Assembly: GCA_016124315.1 (NCBI GenBank)
Contig: WGNW01000073.1
Location: 1-64,000 of the forward strand
DNA length: 64,000 bases
Reading direction: 5' to 3'
Source: Alphaproteobacteria bacterium
Lineage (GTDB): Bacteria > Pseudomonadota > Alphaproteobacteria > SMXS01
Made by a program: the position numbers and the translations under genes. Below are positions 8,607 through 17,562 of this stretch, in pieces (within the stretch, counting starts at the first letter, position 1; each line of letters begins with the position of its first letter). Under the pieces are notes generated by a model. The model was given only the letters and a program-made list of their open reading frames with translations. It ran no database searches and had not been told where the DNA came from.

Positions 8607-8827
8607 CGTGCAACCCTCGGCGTCAGAGACGGGCGGCGTTCGAGCGGCAATTCCGGCTGGGTCTGGGATTCGGGATGACTCGCCAGGAATTCAGTGATGG
8701 CGCGGCGGATCAGCCACGCGACAGCGACATCCTCCTTGTGGGCAAAGCTTTGCAAAGCGGCATATTCCTGCGGTTCCAGGTTGACCGTGAGTCGGGCAGT
8801 TTTTGATCGTCCGCGGGGCCTTGCCAT
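8603..8827 (-). CDS. Ribbon-helix-helix (CopG-like) regulator of the restriction operon
   Basis: 74 residues. Residues 9-48 fit a ribbon-helix-helix fold: a strand TARLTVNLEPQEY, then helices AALQSFAHKE and VAWLIRRAITEFLASH. The basic start MARPRGRSK supports DNA binding. Its stop overlaps the nuclease start (ATGA), making it first gene of the operon. A role as autoregulator delaying nuclease synthesis is inferred from position, as for control proteins of restriction systems, but the fold differs from classical C proteins. Confidence 0.75.
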   Translation of the reverse strand: MARPRGRSKTARLTVNLEPQEYAALQSFAHKEDVAVAWLIRRAITEFLASHPESQTQPELPLERRPSLTPRVAR

Positions 8828-8945
8828 TCCGCATGTTTATTGCAGCACAAAACATGGCGCAACAGCAAATTATGGACTGTCCCCCACAAACTGACCATAT
8901 CAGCTCCGAGGCCGATTGAGAACAAAGAAAGAACTCTGAGATTCA

Positions 8946-10799
8946 CTACCGCCCCCGGTCGAGTCCTCTGTCGCGCCGCCGCCGTGGTGTCGGGTCGGTA
9001 TCCGGCGACGGATCGTCATCGCCACGCTCCCGGTCACGCCGGCGTCTGGCATTGCGTTCGGGCTCTTCCGACCGCTCCCGCGTGCGCTTGCGCCGCCGGA
9101 TTGTAACCTCCGCCTCGGGGGCCGGCTCCTGCGCCGTATCCCCCGATGCGCTGCCGCCGTCATCGCCGCCCCTGGATGCACGCTCGAACTCCGCCCCCAA
9201 CTGGATGGGTGCCTTCGCCCGCTCATTGAATGCGTCCGTATGCTTGCCTTCCTCCTGCACGGGATCACGCCCAGCGCCGCCGTCCTGCTCGCCCCGCCCG
9301 TCTGGCGCCGTCGCGGCACGGGTAAACGCCGCGCTGAGATCGATGGGTGCCTTCGCCGCCTCGTTGAATACATCCGTATGCGATCGGGACGGATCGGACG
9401 GCGTGAGCGCGCGGCCGTCGCGCTCACGTTCCTCGATTCGGTGGTCTTTCAGAAGCACCACTTCCAGTGATTTGCGCTCGCGCTGCTCGACCAGCTCCAG
9501 CGCCCGCAGCCGACGCTGCATGGCGAGGGCCTGTAGCTCCTGCTGCCGCTCGAACGTGGCCCGTTCGCGCTGCTGGCGCTCGGCCAGGTCCTTCTTCTGC
9601 GCGAGGAACGCCTTGAACCTTGTCGCGTCCCGGTACTGCTGAACCTTTTTCGTAATCAGTTCGACGCCGGTGACGCGGCCGAGGAAAGCCGCAAGACCTT
9701 TAGGGCGATGGGCGGCGCGCTCGATTTTGATGCGCCGGGCCTCCTGCAAATAGCCCTGCCGGAGTTGGCCCCTCGCTTCCTTCTGATGTTCGGCATGTTC
9801 ATGCCGGGCCTGCCGCTGGCGCTCGGATAGTGCCTTCGCCTCCTGCTCCACCGCCTGCCGGCGCGGCTGCTGGCGAAGCTGCAATTCAGCGCGGCGGTTG
9901 TTTTCGCGGGCTTCGCGCGCCGCCCGGGCCTCGCCGCTCGCGAACAATTCCATGGCGGCGCGGTGGGCGGATGCCAGCGCCCGCGCCTCGTCCACGCCTG
10001 GCAGGGAGTCGGTCGGGAATTCCTTTCCGAGGAAGGCGCGCACATCGCTGATGCGGACCTTTTTATCGTCGATCAGCCGGGGCAGCGATTTCATGACGCC
10101 GTTCAGATCGACCAGCAGGTAGTCCTTCCGGCCCGTGGCGAGGATATAGCCCATATCCTCCAGCTCGCGGACGAACGAACGCGCGGTATCGCGCCGGTCC
10201 CATGCCGCCGTCACCTGGCGCTTATGCTGCTCCAGCGAAAGCCCGCCCAGTTCCTCGGCCCGCTTGTCGTAAAGGCCCATCTGGTAGCCGCGACCCCGGC
10301 GGGCGCGGACCACGTCCTTGTTGTAGCCGTCGGGGAGCCGGAGGCCATGATCGCGCGCGAACTCGCGCGTGACGGTCATCAGCTTTTCATGGTCGAAGGC
10401 GACATGGCGGGCCTTGCCCTGTTCCACGTCGATGCGCGACCAGATGACATGGCAGTGCTCGCGCGGGATGCCCTGCCGGTCCTCCTTGACGTGGAACACG
10501 ACCGCGCGCGGCTGGCCAGCGAGCCCGAGCCGCTGCTCGGTGCGCTCGATGTAATCGAGATACTGCTCTCGCGTCAGCCGCCCCTGCCGCTGGTCGGGAT
10601 TGATCGAGAGGCTGTAGAGGTAATTGGTGCAGCGCGTCCGTGCATGCGCCTGCGCCTCCCATTCGGCGAAGGCGCCGTGCAGGTCGCGGGCGACGGCCCC
10701 GCGCACCTGCGCCACCTCCAGCCGCTCGTTGTCGTGCGCATTCAGCAAGTGCGTGGCGAGATCCTGCCCGTAGGCGCGCTGGCTGCCGAACGGGATCAC
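8946..10799 (-). CDS. Relaxase / mobilization nuclease (MobA/VirD2 type)
   Basis: 617 residues. The N-terminal 200 residues fit a relaxase domain: SQRAYGQDLATHLLN with a candidate catalytic tyrosine Y10, and the metal-binding motif EHCHVIWSRID near residue 117. The middle (about 280-450) is a long, charged coiled coil, and the tail is rich in acidic and arginine-rich low-complexity sequence, including two copies of an FNE.AKAPI segment (a tandem duplication around residues 475-535). It would nick oriT and lead the strand into the recipient. Its start overlaps the mobC stop (ATGA). Confidence 0.85.
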   Translation of the reverse strand: MIPFGSQRAYGQDLATHLLNAHDNERLEVAQVRGAVARDLHGAFAEWEAQAHARTRCTNYLYSLSINPDQRQGRLTREQYLDYIERTEQRLGLAGQPRAVVFHVKEDRQGIPREHCHVIWSRIDVEQGKARHVAFDHEKLMTVTREFARDHGLRLPDGYNKDVVRARRGRGYQMGLYDKRAEELGGLSLEQHKRQVTAAWDRRDTARSFVRELEDMGYILATGRKDYLLVDLNGVMKSLPRLIDDKKVRISDVRAFLGKEFPTDSLPGVDEARALASAHRAAMELFASGEARAAREARENNRRAELQLRQQPRRQAVEQEAKALSERQRQARHEHAEHQKEARGQLRQGYLQEARRIKIERAAHRPKGLAAFLGRVTGVELITKKVQQYRDATRFKAFLAQKKDLAERQQRERATFERQQELQALAMQRRLRALELVEQRERKSLEVVLLKDHRIEERERDGRALTPSDPSRSHTDVFNEAAKAPIDLSAAFTRAATAPDGRGEQDGGAGRDPVQEEGKHTDAFNERAKAPIQLGAEFERASRGGDDGGSASGDTAQEPAPEAEVTIRRRKRTRERSEEPERNARRRRDRERGDDDPSPDTDPTPRRRRDRGLDRGR

Positions 10800-11146
10800 G
10801 CCTCGCGCTCCATCAGCCGCAACAGCGCCACGCGGATCACGGTCAGTTCGTCACAGGCCGCCTTGATGGCCTCGGATGCTTCGGCGTCGTCGCCGGTGCG
10901 ATGGGCGGCGTCATCCAGAGCGTCGCGGATCGCGGCGGAGCGTCCGAGCAGATGCGCGAGCGTCTGTTTCTCGGCGTGCTGGGTGCGGGCGGCCCGCGGT
11001 GCATTCGCGCCAAAAATGCATTTCAGGATGTAGCCATTTTTGGAATAGCCCGACGCCTGCCACCCGCGCAGGAACGTCTCCCGCAAGTGACGGGGGATGC
11101 GGATGGAGATAGGAGCGTCGCGCTCGTTGCCAGTTTTCTTTTCCAT
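10796..11146 (-). CDS. MobC-like relaxosome accessory protein
   Basis: 116 residues. The N-terminal part (ISIRIPRHLRETFLRGW) fits a ribbon-helix-helix DNA-binding element, and the rest is helical. Proteins of this size directly upstream of, and overlapping, a relaxase gene are typically MobC-family factors that bind oriT and help the relaxase. The gene begins 45 bp from the hairpin array at 11191-11621, consistent with binding there. Confidence 0.75.
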   Translation of the reverse strand: MEKKTGNERDAPISIRIPRHLRETFLRGWQASGYSKNGYILKCIFGANAPRAARTQHAEKQTLAHLLGRSAAIRDALDDAAHRTGDDAEASEAIKAACDELTVIRVALLRLMEREA

Positions 11147-11190
11147 TCGCCAAAGCTAGGGCGCGGTAGTACCAGCCGCCTCGCGCCAAC

Positions 11191-11621
11191 CTCGCGCGCG
11201 AGCTTCGCGGGTTCCGGGGCCGCGCGTGCCCCGGTCGATGGGTGCCAAGGGAGAGCGAAGTCTCCCTTGCGGCATTGCCGCGTCATCGCCCACCGGGCGA
11301 TGGCGGTCGCGGGTCCCGGGGCGCGATGAGCCCCGGACGCCGGTTACAAGGGGCTGCGGTGGAGCCCTTTGTTTGATGGGGTCAGGGGAGAGCCGAAGTC
11401 TCCCCGACGCGCTGTAGAGCGCGTAATGCGCAACGGTACACGTTGCGCTCGGCCGGCATGGGCTCGATGCCCATGAGCGATTTGCGTCCGGCCGATCCAA
11501 CCCCTTAGCGGACGCGTCGCCAAACGGCGCGTGCGCTTAGGGGTTGCCGCAGGGGGTCGCACGGGGGACGCGCAGTCCCCCCGCAAGGTGCGCGCGGGAT
11601 GGTAATACCGCGCACACCTTG
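11191..11621. repeat. Array of about thirteen consecutive inverted repeats; candidate oriT region
   Basis: Perfect or near-perfect stems follow one another: palindrome 11191-11202; 11214-11234; 11247-11268; 11284-11302; 11316-11336; 11347-11371 (one mismatch); 11385-11405; 11407-11424; 11428-11448; nested pair 11449-11495 with 11457-11475 inside; 11498-11546 (12 of 13); 11563-11581; 11584-11621 (13 of 14). Loops of the 11247 and 11385 hairpins are related (gcgaag, gccgaag). The array starts 45 bp upstream of mobC, the usual place for oriT. No canonical nic sequence is recognised. The remaining 11622-11894 has no gene. Confidence 0.7.
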
Positions 11622-11894
11622 TACCCGTCGCTAATCTATCGGTTGACCCCATACTTTGATTGTACGGGAAAGTGCCGGAAGACGGTTATGAGCGGCGTCA
11701 CAATCGCGGGCCGCTTGTGATGTGCACCGCGAAGAGTATCGCGAGGTTCGCACGAGGAAAAGCGGAAAACCTCTTCTCCATCTTTGCGTTGTCGCCCGAC
11801 CAAATCATCAAGCTCCCTTGTAATGAGCATTCCAATTTTGTGATGCACATTCCAGAGCGAAACGGAGTCGGGCGGAGCGAAGCGGAGAACCCCG

Positions 11895-12608
11895 ATGTCC
11901 GACACCAACAATCCTGCCTTCCGTCCGACGCGCGAGACTTACGATCCGTTGCAGCAGGCATACGAGAATCTCAACCGCGCGCTGTTCGAGAATACCCTTC
12001 CCAACTGCCTTATCACCCTGCAACGCAGCAAGCGCAGCTACGGGTATTTCTGCGGCGATCGGTTCGCCCGGCCCGACGGGCAGCTCACCGACGAGATCGC
12101 CCTGAACCCCTCCCACTTCCGCGACCGGCCCCAGGAGGAAGTGCTCGCCACCCTCGCGCACGAGATGGTGCATCTGTGGCAGCACCATTTCGGCAAGCCG
12201 GGCCGGGGGCGTTATCACAACAGCGAATGGGCCGAGAAGATGATGGCCATCGGCCTTCATCCGTCCGCCACGGGCAAGGAAGGCGGCGCGGAGACCGGCG
12301 ATGTCATGGACCATTATATCGTCGCCGACGGCCCGTTCGAGCGTACCGTAAAGAAGATGCTGGCCAAGGGCTTCTCGCTCTCATGGACCGAAGAGCCCGA
12401 CCGCAGCCTCGATGCCTTGAGAGAGGCAAACGGAGAGAACCGGAGCGGCAAGCGCGTGCGCTATGTCTGCCCCTACGGCGACCAGAAGGCGTGGGCCAAG
12501 CACGAGGCCAAGCTCGTCTGCGGCGAGCATATGGAGCCGATGGTCCCCCACCAGCCGACGCCGCGCGGCTATATCGACATAACGCCGACAGCGGACGACG
12601 AGGAATAA
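11895..12608 (+). CDS. SprT-like zinc metalloprotein
   Basis: 237 residues. An SprT-like domain is visible: a helical start, then HEMVHLWQHHFG with the HExxH zinc motif at 89-93 and further histidines in the following helix. The C-terminal part has Cys residues (VRYVCPYGD, KLVCGEHM) spaced like a small zinc-binding module. SprT-like proteins on conjugative elements are widespread; their role is unknown, possibly proteolysis of DNA-bound proteins during entry. The gene is transcribed away from mobC, across the hairpin array. A rho-independent terminator follows. Confidence 0.85.
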   Translation: MSDTNNPAFRPTRETYDPLQQAYENLNRALFENTLPNCLITLQRSKRSYGYFCGDRFARPDGQLTDEIALNPSHFRDRPQEEVLATLAHEMVHLWQHHFGKPGRGRYHNSEWAEKMMAIGLHPSATGKEGGAETGDVMDHYIVADGPFERTVKKMLAKGFSLSWTEEPDRSLDALREANGENRSGKRVRYVCPYGDQKAWAKHEAKLVCGEHMEPMVPHQPTPRGYIDITPTADDEE

Positions 12609-12639
12609 ACCCAAGATCGGCAGGCAACAGACCAGCACG

Positions 12640-12676
12640 AGCGCCGGCTTCCTACAGGAAGACCGGCGCTTTCTTT
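12640..12676 (+). terminator. Rho-independent terminator after the SprT-like gene
   Basis: AGCGCCGG (12640-12647) pairs with CCGGCGCT (12663-12670), with an inner TTCC/GGAA stem, and is followed by TTCTTT. It lies 32 bp downstream of the stop codon. Confidence 0.75.
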
Positions 12677-12689
12677 GGGCGGCGGGCGG

Positions 12690-12836
12690 CTACGGCACGC
12701 CCTGCCGTAGCGCCAGCATCGCGATCAGCGCCTCGGCGATCGTCTCCAGCGCGATTACCCGCCGGTGTTCCAGTTCGGCGTTGTTCCGGCTGCCTTCGAT
12801 CATGGACTGCAATTTGTCGGCGGTCTTGACGCTCAT
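12690..12836 (-). CDS. Small helical hypothetical protein (48 aa)
   Basis: 48 residues beginning MSVKTADKLQ. The start at 12836 is chosen because AGGGGAACG lies just upstream; the frame is open further to 12905. The protein is a single amphipathic helical pair with an ALETIAEALIAMLAL hydrophobic face. Function unknown. Upstream, two CGTACG palindromes (12867-12872 and 12889-12894) lie 22 bp apart and could be operator half-sites. Confidence 0.55.
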   Translation of the reverse strand: MSVKTADKLQSMIEGSRNNAELEHRRVIALETIAEALIAMLALRQGVP

Positions 12837-13176
12837 GGTCGTTCCCCTTTTCTTGTTCTTGATTGCCGTACGGTGACAATAACTGAAACGTACGTCCAAA
12901 GACAAATTTTACGCGACGCAGAGTCTCGCGCCGATTTTTCGTGCGCAGAGCGTTAAAGCGCGAAGATCGTCTACTACCGGCCTTATGCTGTGCGGAGCGT
13001 CCCGGTATGCCGGCATCGACGGCGCAACCGCCTGCGGGCAACCGGCAATTCGTCACCGCATCGGGGGATTCAGGCGCGCCCGTGACGGCGGAGATTATGA
13101 GATGCGTATGACGAACGCGCGGCGCGGGCCTCCCGGCCCGCGCCTTGTCGCCGTGTGAAGGATTCGAGGTGGGGGA
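12837..13176. other. Intergenic region
   Basis: 340 bp without a supportable gene. It has paired CGTACG palindromes at 12867-12872 and 12889-12894 and otherwise nothing recognisable. Confidence 0.45.
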
Positions 13177-13455
13177 TTACGCCCCCGCCTCTTCGTTTGC
13201 CGGCACACCTTCGTCGGCGGGCGCGGCGTCGTCTTCGCTGCCGGCCTCAAGCTCGTAGAGCGTCAGCGCGCTGACCACCTGCGTTCCGGCCAGCTTCACG
13301 TAGAGCGAGCCGTCGTCGTTGCGCCAGGCAACCCCGATGCGCTCGTAGGTGGCCTTCTTGCCGTAGCCGTGGCGCACCTTGGCGACATGGGTCGGCAGCT
13401 TGGGAGCCTTGCCGTTGCGGGTGTTGGTTTCGGTCGATGTGTTCGTCGTCGTCAT
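13177..13455 (-). CDS. Hypothetical accessory protein (92 aa)
   Basis: 92 residues, beginning MTTTNTSTET; the start is set by GGAGAAG shortly upstream. A hydrophilic N-terminus is followed by a compact part (residues 20-72: KVRHGYGKKATYERIG, GSLYVKLAG, LTLYELE) that looks like a small beta-rich domain, then a short acidic tail. Small proteins of this pattern are common in alphaproteobacterial plasmids and ICEs. No function is known to me. Confidence 0.6.
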   Translation of the reverse strand: MTTTNTSTETNTRNGKAPKLPTHVAKVRHGYGKKATYERIGVAWRNDDGSLYVKLAGTQVVSALTLYELEAGSEDDAAPADEGVPANEEAGA

Positions 13456-13921
13456 GGGACTTCTCCATTTGTTGCGGGCTGGCTCATTCCAGCCGTACCC
13501 GCCCGGCAGCGGGCCGCCGGGGACGTGTCCGCCAACACGGGAGGCCCGAAGGGCCGAAGGGAGCGGGCCGGCGCAGGACACGCCGCCGAAGGCATCCCCG
13601 CCGGACTGCTAAGGGTATTGGGTCGAAGGCTGGATGAATAAGCAGCCCCGCGTGACAAGGGGAAAGGAAGCCCTGACCGATGAACCCGACAAGACACCTG
13701 CCCGCCTATTGGCGGCATCATCCAAGCGGCGACTGAACAGACGCTGCGCAGCGTCACGGCAGGCAGGACCACCGACCGCATCGCCGGGGCCGAAAGCAGG
13801 ACGGAGTTTCGGGATTTGCGAACGAAGTGGCGGACGCGAGGTCTGCGCGAGGAATTGCAGGGCACGCATGGACGACATGAACCGCGTACCGCCAATGAAG
13901 ACGGGCAAACGGAGATGCGGC
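13456..13921. other. Intergenic region upstream of the coupling-protein gene
   Basis: 466 bp between divergent genes. The frame of the coupling protein is open back to 13634, but codon use before 13922 is unlike the gene and no conserved residues are seen. A GGCCC-gaa-GGGCC hairpin lies near 13543-13555. Nothing else is recognised. Confidence 0.4.
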
Positions 13922-15472
13922 ATGAACGCGTTTTTCGAGGACTTCACCCGCGACATACCGCGCGGCCTGAGCACGCGCTATCTAAAGCAGCAAACGGCGC
14001 CGCAGGCGCGCTGGCAGTCGCCGGATGTCATATTCGAGCGCCGCGTTCTCGAATACGACCCGCGCAATCCCGGCGGCAAAATCCTCATAGGATCGCTCGG
14101 CCCCAAGCTCGTCGGCATCGAAGACAACCGGCACGTCCTGACCGTCGCCGGATCGCGCGCCGGTAAATCCGTCACGCTCATCAACAACCTGCTCTTCTAT
14201 CGTGGCAGCGTGCTCGCCACGGACCCGAAGGCCGAGCTGGCCAACATCACCGCCGCCCGGCGCGCGGCGCTGGGGCAGCAGGTCCATGTCCTCGATCCCT
14301 TCGAGTACACGTCGCCGCGCATCGCGCATCTGCGCAAATCCTATAACCCGATGGCGGTCCTCAAACCCGACAGCCAAACCATCATCGAGGATGCGGGCAT
14401 GATCGCCGATGCGCTTGTCGTGCGCAGCGGCAACGAGAAAGACCCGCATTGGGATGAAAGCGCGAAGAACTTCATCGAAGGCGTGATCCTGCATGTGGCG
14501 ACGGACGCCCGTTACGAGGGCCGCCGCAACCTGCTCACCGTGCGCGACCTGATCCGCACGGCGCTGGCGCAGGAGCCCGCGTCGCTCGTCGGCGAGGACG
14601 AAGAGCCGCTGTTTCTTCTCGAAAAGGAGATTCTGCAAAACGCTGCCCGGTTCGCGAAAAACCTCAACACCGAAGACCTCGCGGGAGCGCTCGAAGGCGC
14701 GGCCCGCGACTTCTATGAAAAAGGCGCGAACGAGCGTGCGGGCGTGCTCTCGACCGTGCGCCGCCATACGAAGTTCCTCGATTACACCGCCATGCGCCGC
14801 GTGCTCGCGGGCCATGATTTCGATCTCGCGGATTTGAAGCGCGATCCGAAGGGCGTGAGCGTCTATCTCTGCCTACCCGCCAGCCGCATGGGGCTTTGTA
14901 ACCGCTGGCTGCGCATATTCATCAACCAGCTATTGGATGCGATGGAGCGCGATAAATCAGCCCCGCCCGCACCCGTTCTGGTTTGTCTCGATGAATTCCC
15001 CGTGCTTGGTCATATGCGGCAGTTAGAGGACGCCGCCGGGCAGATCGCCTCGTTCGGCGTCAAGCTGTGGGTCGTTCTGCAGGACTGGGGCCAGGGCAAA
15101 GCGCTTTACAAGGAGCGCTGGGAAACCTTCGCCGGCAATGCCGGCATCCTCCAGTTCTTCGGCAACAACGATTTAGAGACGCTGGAATATGTCTCGCGGC
15201 GTCTCGGCAAGACGCGCATCGAAGTGGCGCGTCAGGGAGAGGTCGCGCCCGAACAGGCGCAATCGGGGCTGTCGGGGCGCAATAGCGCGATGGAGATGCA
15301 CGACCTGCTGGCGCCGGACGAAGTGAGCCGTCATTTCTCGCGAAGCGACCGGCTCAGGCGGCAGCTCGTGATCTGGGCCGGATATGATCCGATGATCCTG
15401 CAACGCGTGGAGTATTTCGATCAGGCAGGGCCGCATCGCGGCGTGTTCAAAGGTACTTATGCGCCAGAATGA
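13922..15472 (+). CDS. VirD4/TraG-type type IV coupling protein
   Basis: 516 residues from the chosen ATG (GGAG 7 bases upstream). Walker A AGSRAGKS lies at 76-83 and Walker B VLVCLDEFPVLG near residue 357. Other typical features are ATDPKAELANIT after Walker A and a helical all-alpha segment between the two. The N-terminal membrane segments of VirD4 are absent, so this is a short, soluble-type coupling protein, as in several ICE families. It would bring the relaxase-DNA complex to a type IV secretion channel, which is not encoded in the window. Confidence 0.88.
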   Translation: MNAFFEDFTRDIPRGLSTRYLKQQTAPQARWQSPDVIFERRVLEYDPRNPGGKILIGSLGPKLVGIEDNRHVLTVAGSRAGKSVTLINNLLFYRGSVLATDPKAELANITAARRAALGQQVHVLDPFEYTSPRIAHLRKSYNPMAVLKPDSQTIIEDAGMIADALVVRSGNEKDPHWDESAKNFIEGVILHVATDARYEGRRNLLTVRDLIRTALAQEPASLVGEDEEPLFLLEKEILQNAARFAKNLNTEDLAGALEGAARDFYEKGANERAGVLSTVRRHTKFLDYTAMRRVLAGHDFDLADLKRDPKGVSVYLCLPASRMGLCNRWLRIFINQLLDAMERDKSAPPAPVLVCLDEFPVLGHMRQLEDAAGQIASFGVKLWVVLQDWGQGKALYKERWETFAGNAGILQFFGNNDLETLEYVSRRLGKTRIEVARQGEVAPEQAQSGLSGRNSAMEMHDLLAPDEVSRHFSRSDRLRRQLVIWAGYDPMILQRVEYFDQAGPHRGVFKGTYAPE

Positions 15473-15591
15473 AGGCGCCCGCCGCGGCGTTCCCTCCGCA
15501 ACCGCCCGTCAACTAATTATTAACCAATCCTTAAGAGCGGTTGTCATAAAATGAAAAGAATAGGCGCTTCATGGTAACCCTGTTCGACAAA

Positions 15592-15618
15592 CTGCCCCGC
15601 GACGCGGGGCAGTTTTTT
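15592..15618 (+). terminator. Rho-independent terminator
   Basis: CTGCCCCGC-gac-GCGGGGCAG followed by six T. It lies 120 bp after the coupling-protein stop. The A-rich left flank means it may also stop transcription from the other strand. Confidence 0.85.
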
Positions 15619-15657
15619 GTTTGTGTGATTCACTTTGCGCGGCCCATCCCGATGCGG

Positions 15658-16071
15658 TCAGCCGCTCGCCATCTTCTTTTTCGCCTCGGTCAGCAGGAAG
15701 CTCTCAATCACATCTTCAAGCTCGGTCGTCGGCTGGGCCTGCGCATACTGGTCGATCATAACGGTCAACGACTCCGACTGATCTTTGGTCAGATGAGCGA
15801 CCATGCCGTCAACAATGTCCGCCAGCTTCCTGTCCCGGACGATCCGTTGCGGCGTCTTCTGCTTTCCGTCCGTGAATTTTTCATCGCGCAGACCGGCCAG
15901 GGTTCGTCCTATGGCTGTCGTATAGGCGTCCTTGAAAATCTGGGTTTGCTTTGCCGGGTCGCTGTCAGCCTGTTCGTACGCGCTCAACGTCACGGCCCGC
16001 GCGGCGAGCGGCGTCAGCAGGACCGCCGCGATAAAGCCCGCCGTCATCGTTTTCATCGTCCAATTCGTCAT
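15658..16071 (-). CDS. Secreted/periplasmic hypothetical protein
   Basis: 137 residues. A signal peptide is clear: MTNWTMK, hydrophobic AGFIAAVLL, and an AARA cleavage site near residue 26. The start at 16071 is picked for the GGAGG 10 bases upstream; the frame continues open to 16200. The mature part is helical and charged (an ADIVDGMVAHL segment and an LEDVIESFLL tail). No family recognised. Exported small proteins next to conjugation genes may act at the cell surface, but nothing in the sequence proves this. Confidence 0.65.
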   Translation of the reverse strand: MTNWTMKTMTAGFIAAVLLTPLAARAVTLSAYEQADSDPAKQTQIFKDAYTTAIGRTLAGLRDEKFTDGKQKTPQRIVRDRKLADIVDGMVAHLTKDQSESLTVMIDQYAQAQPTTELEDVIESFLLTEAKKKMASG

Positions 16072-16221
16072 GCGCAAGCCCCCTCCAAGCCGTCTCCCTA
16101 GCGTCCGCATTGCCTGACGGTATTGTGCAGGTGACAGTGAAGAAACGCAAATATCGCGGATTTTATTAGGTAAAATTCCGGGCTCTTCCGGCAGCGGCAT
16201 CGGCGCGCGCCATGATGGCTG

Positions 16222-17451
16222 TCAGGGGGCTGTTACGGACGCGGTGCGGTCGCGGTTCGGCGAAGCGGTGTTCGCCGGCGCGGGATCGGCCTCCGGCGAC
16301 GCCGGAGAGGCGGCGGCGTTGAAAGTCGTCGTCGCGTTCACGCCGGCCTGGATGCCCTGACCGTCGGCGTTGGCGAAGCTCGCGGACGGGCCGGCTGACG
16401 GCGCCGCATCCTCATCATCATCGCCCGCCAGCGTCAGCTTGGGCAGCGGCGCGGGCTTCTGGTCCTGGCCGGGCGTCGGCGAGTCCTGCGTCGCCGTCGC
16501 GGCTTTGTATTTCTTCGCGACGTCGGGGGCGTTCTGCTCAAGATCGCGTTGCGCCGCCGCAAGGCGGGCGGTCTCCTGATCGAGGCTCTTGCGATCCGCC
16601 GCGATCTTCTCCCGCGCGCGTTTGATCTCTTCCGGATCGGTGATCTCGCCTTTTCTGATCTTCTCGGCCAGGTCGCGGTCGGCGGCATCGATCGCCTCAA
16701 GGCGTTTTTTGTCCTCGGCGGCCTGCCGCGCCAGTTCTTCCTGCTTCGCTTTGAACTCGTTTAGCTGCCTTTGCTGTTCTGTTTGTCGTCTTGCTTCCTT
16801 ATCGATTTCGTCACTGGCCTCTTGCCGCTTTTTGTCAGCCTCCGCCGCCTGATCGCGCGATGCGGCCTGGCCGTTGTCATCGCGCCATATGCCGTCCTTG
16901 CCGCGATGCAGCCGCGTGCCGTCATCGAGTATCTGGTCGTCGAGCGCCTTGCGCCGGCGTTCCAGCGCCGCCGCTTCCTCATCGAGCTTTTTCTGCGCTT
17001 CGTCGATGGCCTTTCGCCACGCTTCCATGTTCTTCTGGAACGCGTTGTAGCTGTCCCCGTATTTTTGATAGCTGTCGTCGTAGGCGTCGAATTCACGATC
17101 GAACGCGACCGTTTCCTGTTGCACCAGCCGCCAGCGCCGTTCTTCCTCTTCCTTGTGCTGCGCGCGTTCCTGCGGCGTCAGGCCGTCCACGCCCTGCACA
17201 TATTGCTCGACGATATCGGGACGGCGGGTGATGTTGCCGTTGATGAAGAAGTTGGCGGCGTCGGTGCTCCAGACCGCGTCTTCGCGGCTGAACCCGTTGT
17301 CCTCGCCTTCGGAGTCGGCGCCGCCCGTGGGAGCGGCTTCGCCCCGCGTGGCAGGGCGTTTTTTCACCTCAAAATCCACTATTTGCGGCCTCGCCCTTTT
17401 TATTGCTCTTGTCGTTCCTGGGGCCGCCCGGCGGCGCTTTGCCGGGCGCAT
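16222..17451 (-). CDS. Large coiled-coil protein, unknown function
   Basis: 409 residues. The N-terminal 70 residues are basic then acidic. Residues about 85-310 are almost entirely charged coiled coil (repeats of EEERRW, KKLDEEAAALERRR, DRDLAEKIRKGE), and the last 90 are alanine/proline/aspartate-rich and disordered. No membrane segment or signal peptide. A tryptophan-containing turn (HRGKDGIWRDDNGQ, near residue 190) interrupts the coil. It may be structural or an assembly factor. The function is not recognised. Confidence 0.65.
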   Translation of the reverse strand: MRPAKRRRAAPGTTRAIKRARPQIVDFEVKKRPATRGEAAPTGGADSEGEDNGFSREDAVWSTDAANFFINGNITRRPDIVEQYVQGVDGLTPQERAQHKEEEERRWRLVQQETVAFDREFDAYDDSYQKYGDSYNAFQKNMEAWRKAIDEAQKKLDEEAAALERRRKALDDQILDDGTRLHRGKDGIWRDDNGQAASRDQAAEADKKRQEASDEIDKEARRQTEQQRQLNEFKAKQEELARQAAEDKKRLEAIDAADRDLAEKIRKGEITDPEEIKRAREKIAADRKSLDQETARLAAAQRDLEQNAPDVAKKYKAATATQDSPTPGQDQKPAPLPKLTLAGDDDEDAAPSAGPSASFANADGQGIQAGVNATTTFNAAASPASPEADPAPANTASPNRDRTASVTAP

Positions 17452-17562
17452 GCCTTATGATCTCGTATCCGGCTTAAGCTTCGATAAATTTCTCAAGGTA
17501 TTTTAAGTAATTTTGTTTCGTTCCGATTCCGCCACCCTCTGCGTGGCCGCTTCGCTGTCGGT

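Noticed and set aside
11584-11621. nic site in the last hairpin of the array
   Set aside because: The loop sequence does not match a relaxase nic consensus closely enough to name a nick position.
13634-13921. N-terminal extension of the coupling protein
   Set aside because: No ribosome site at 13634 and no recognised sequence; the ATG at 13922 has a good GGAG.
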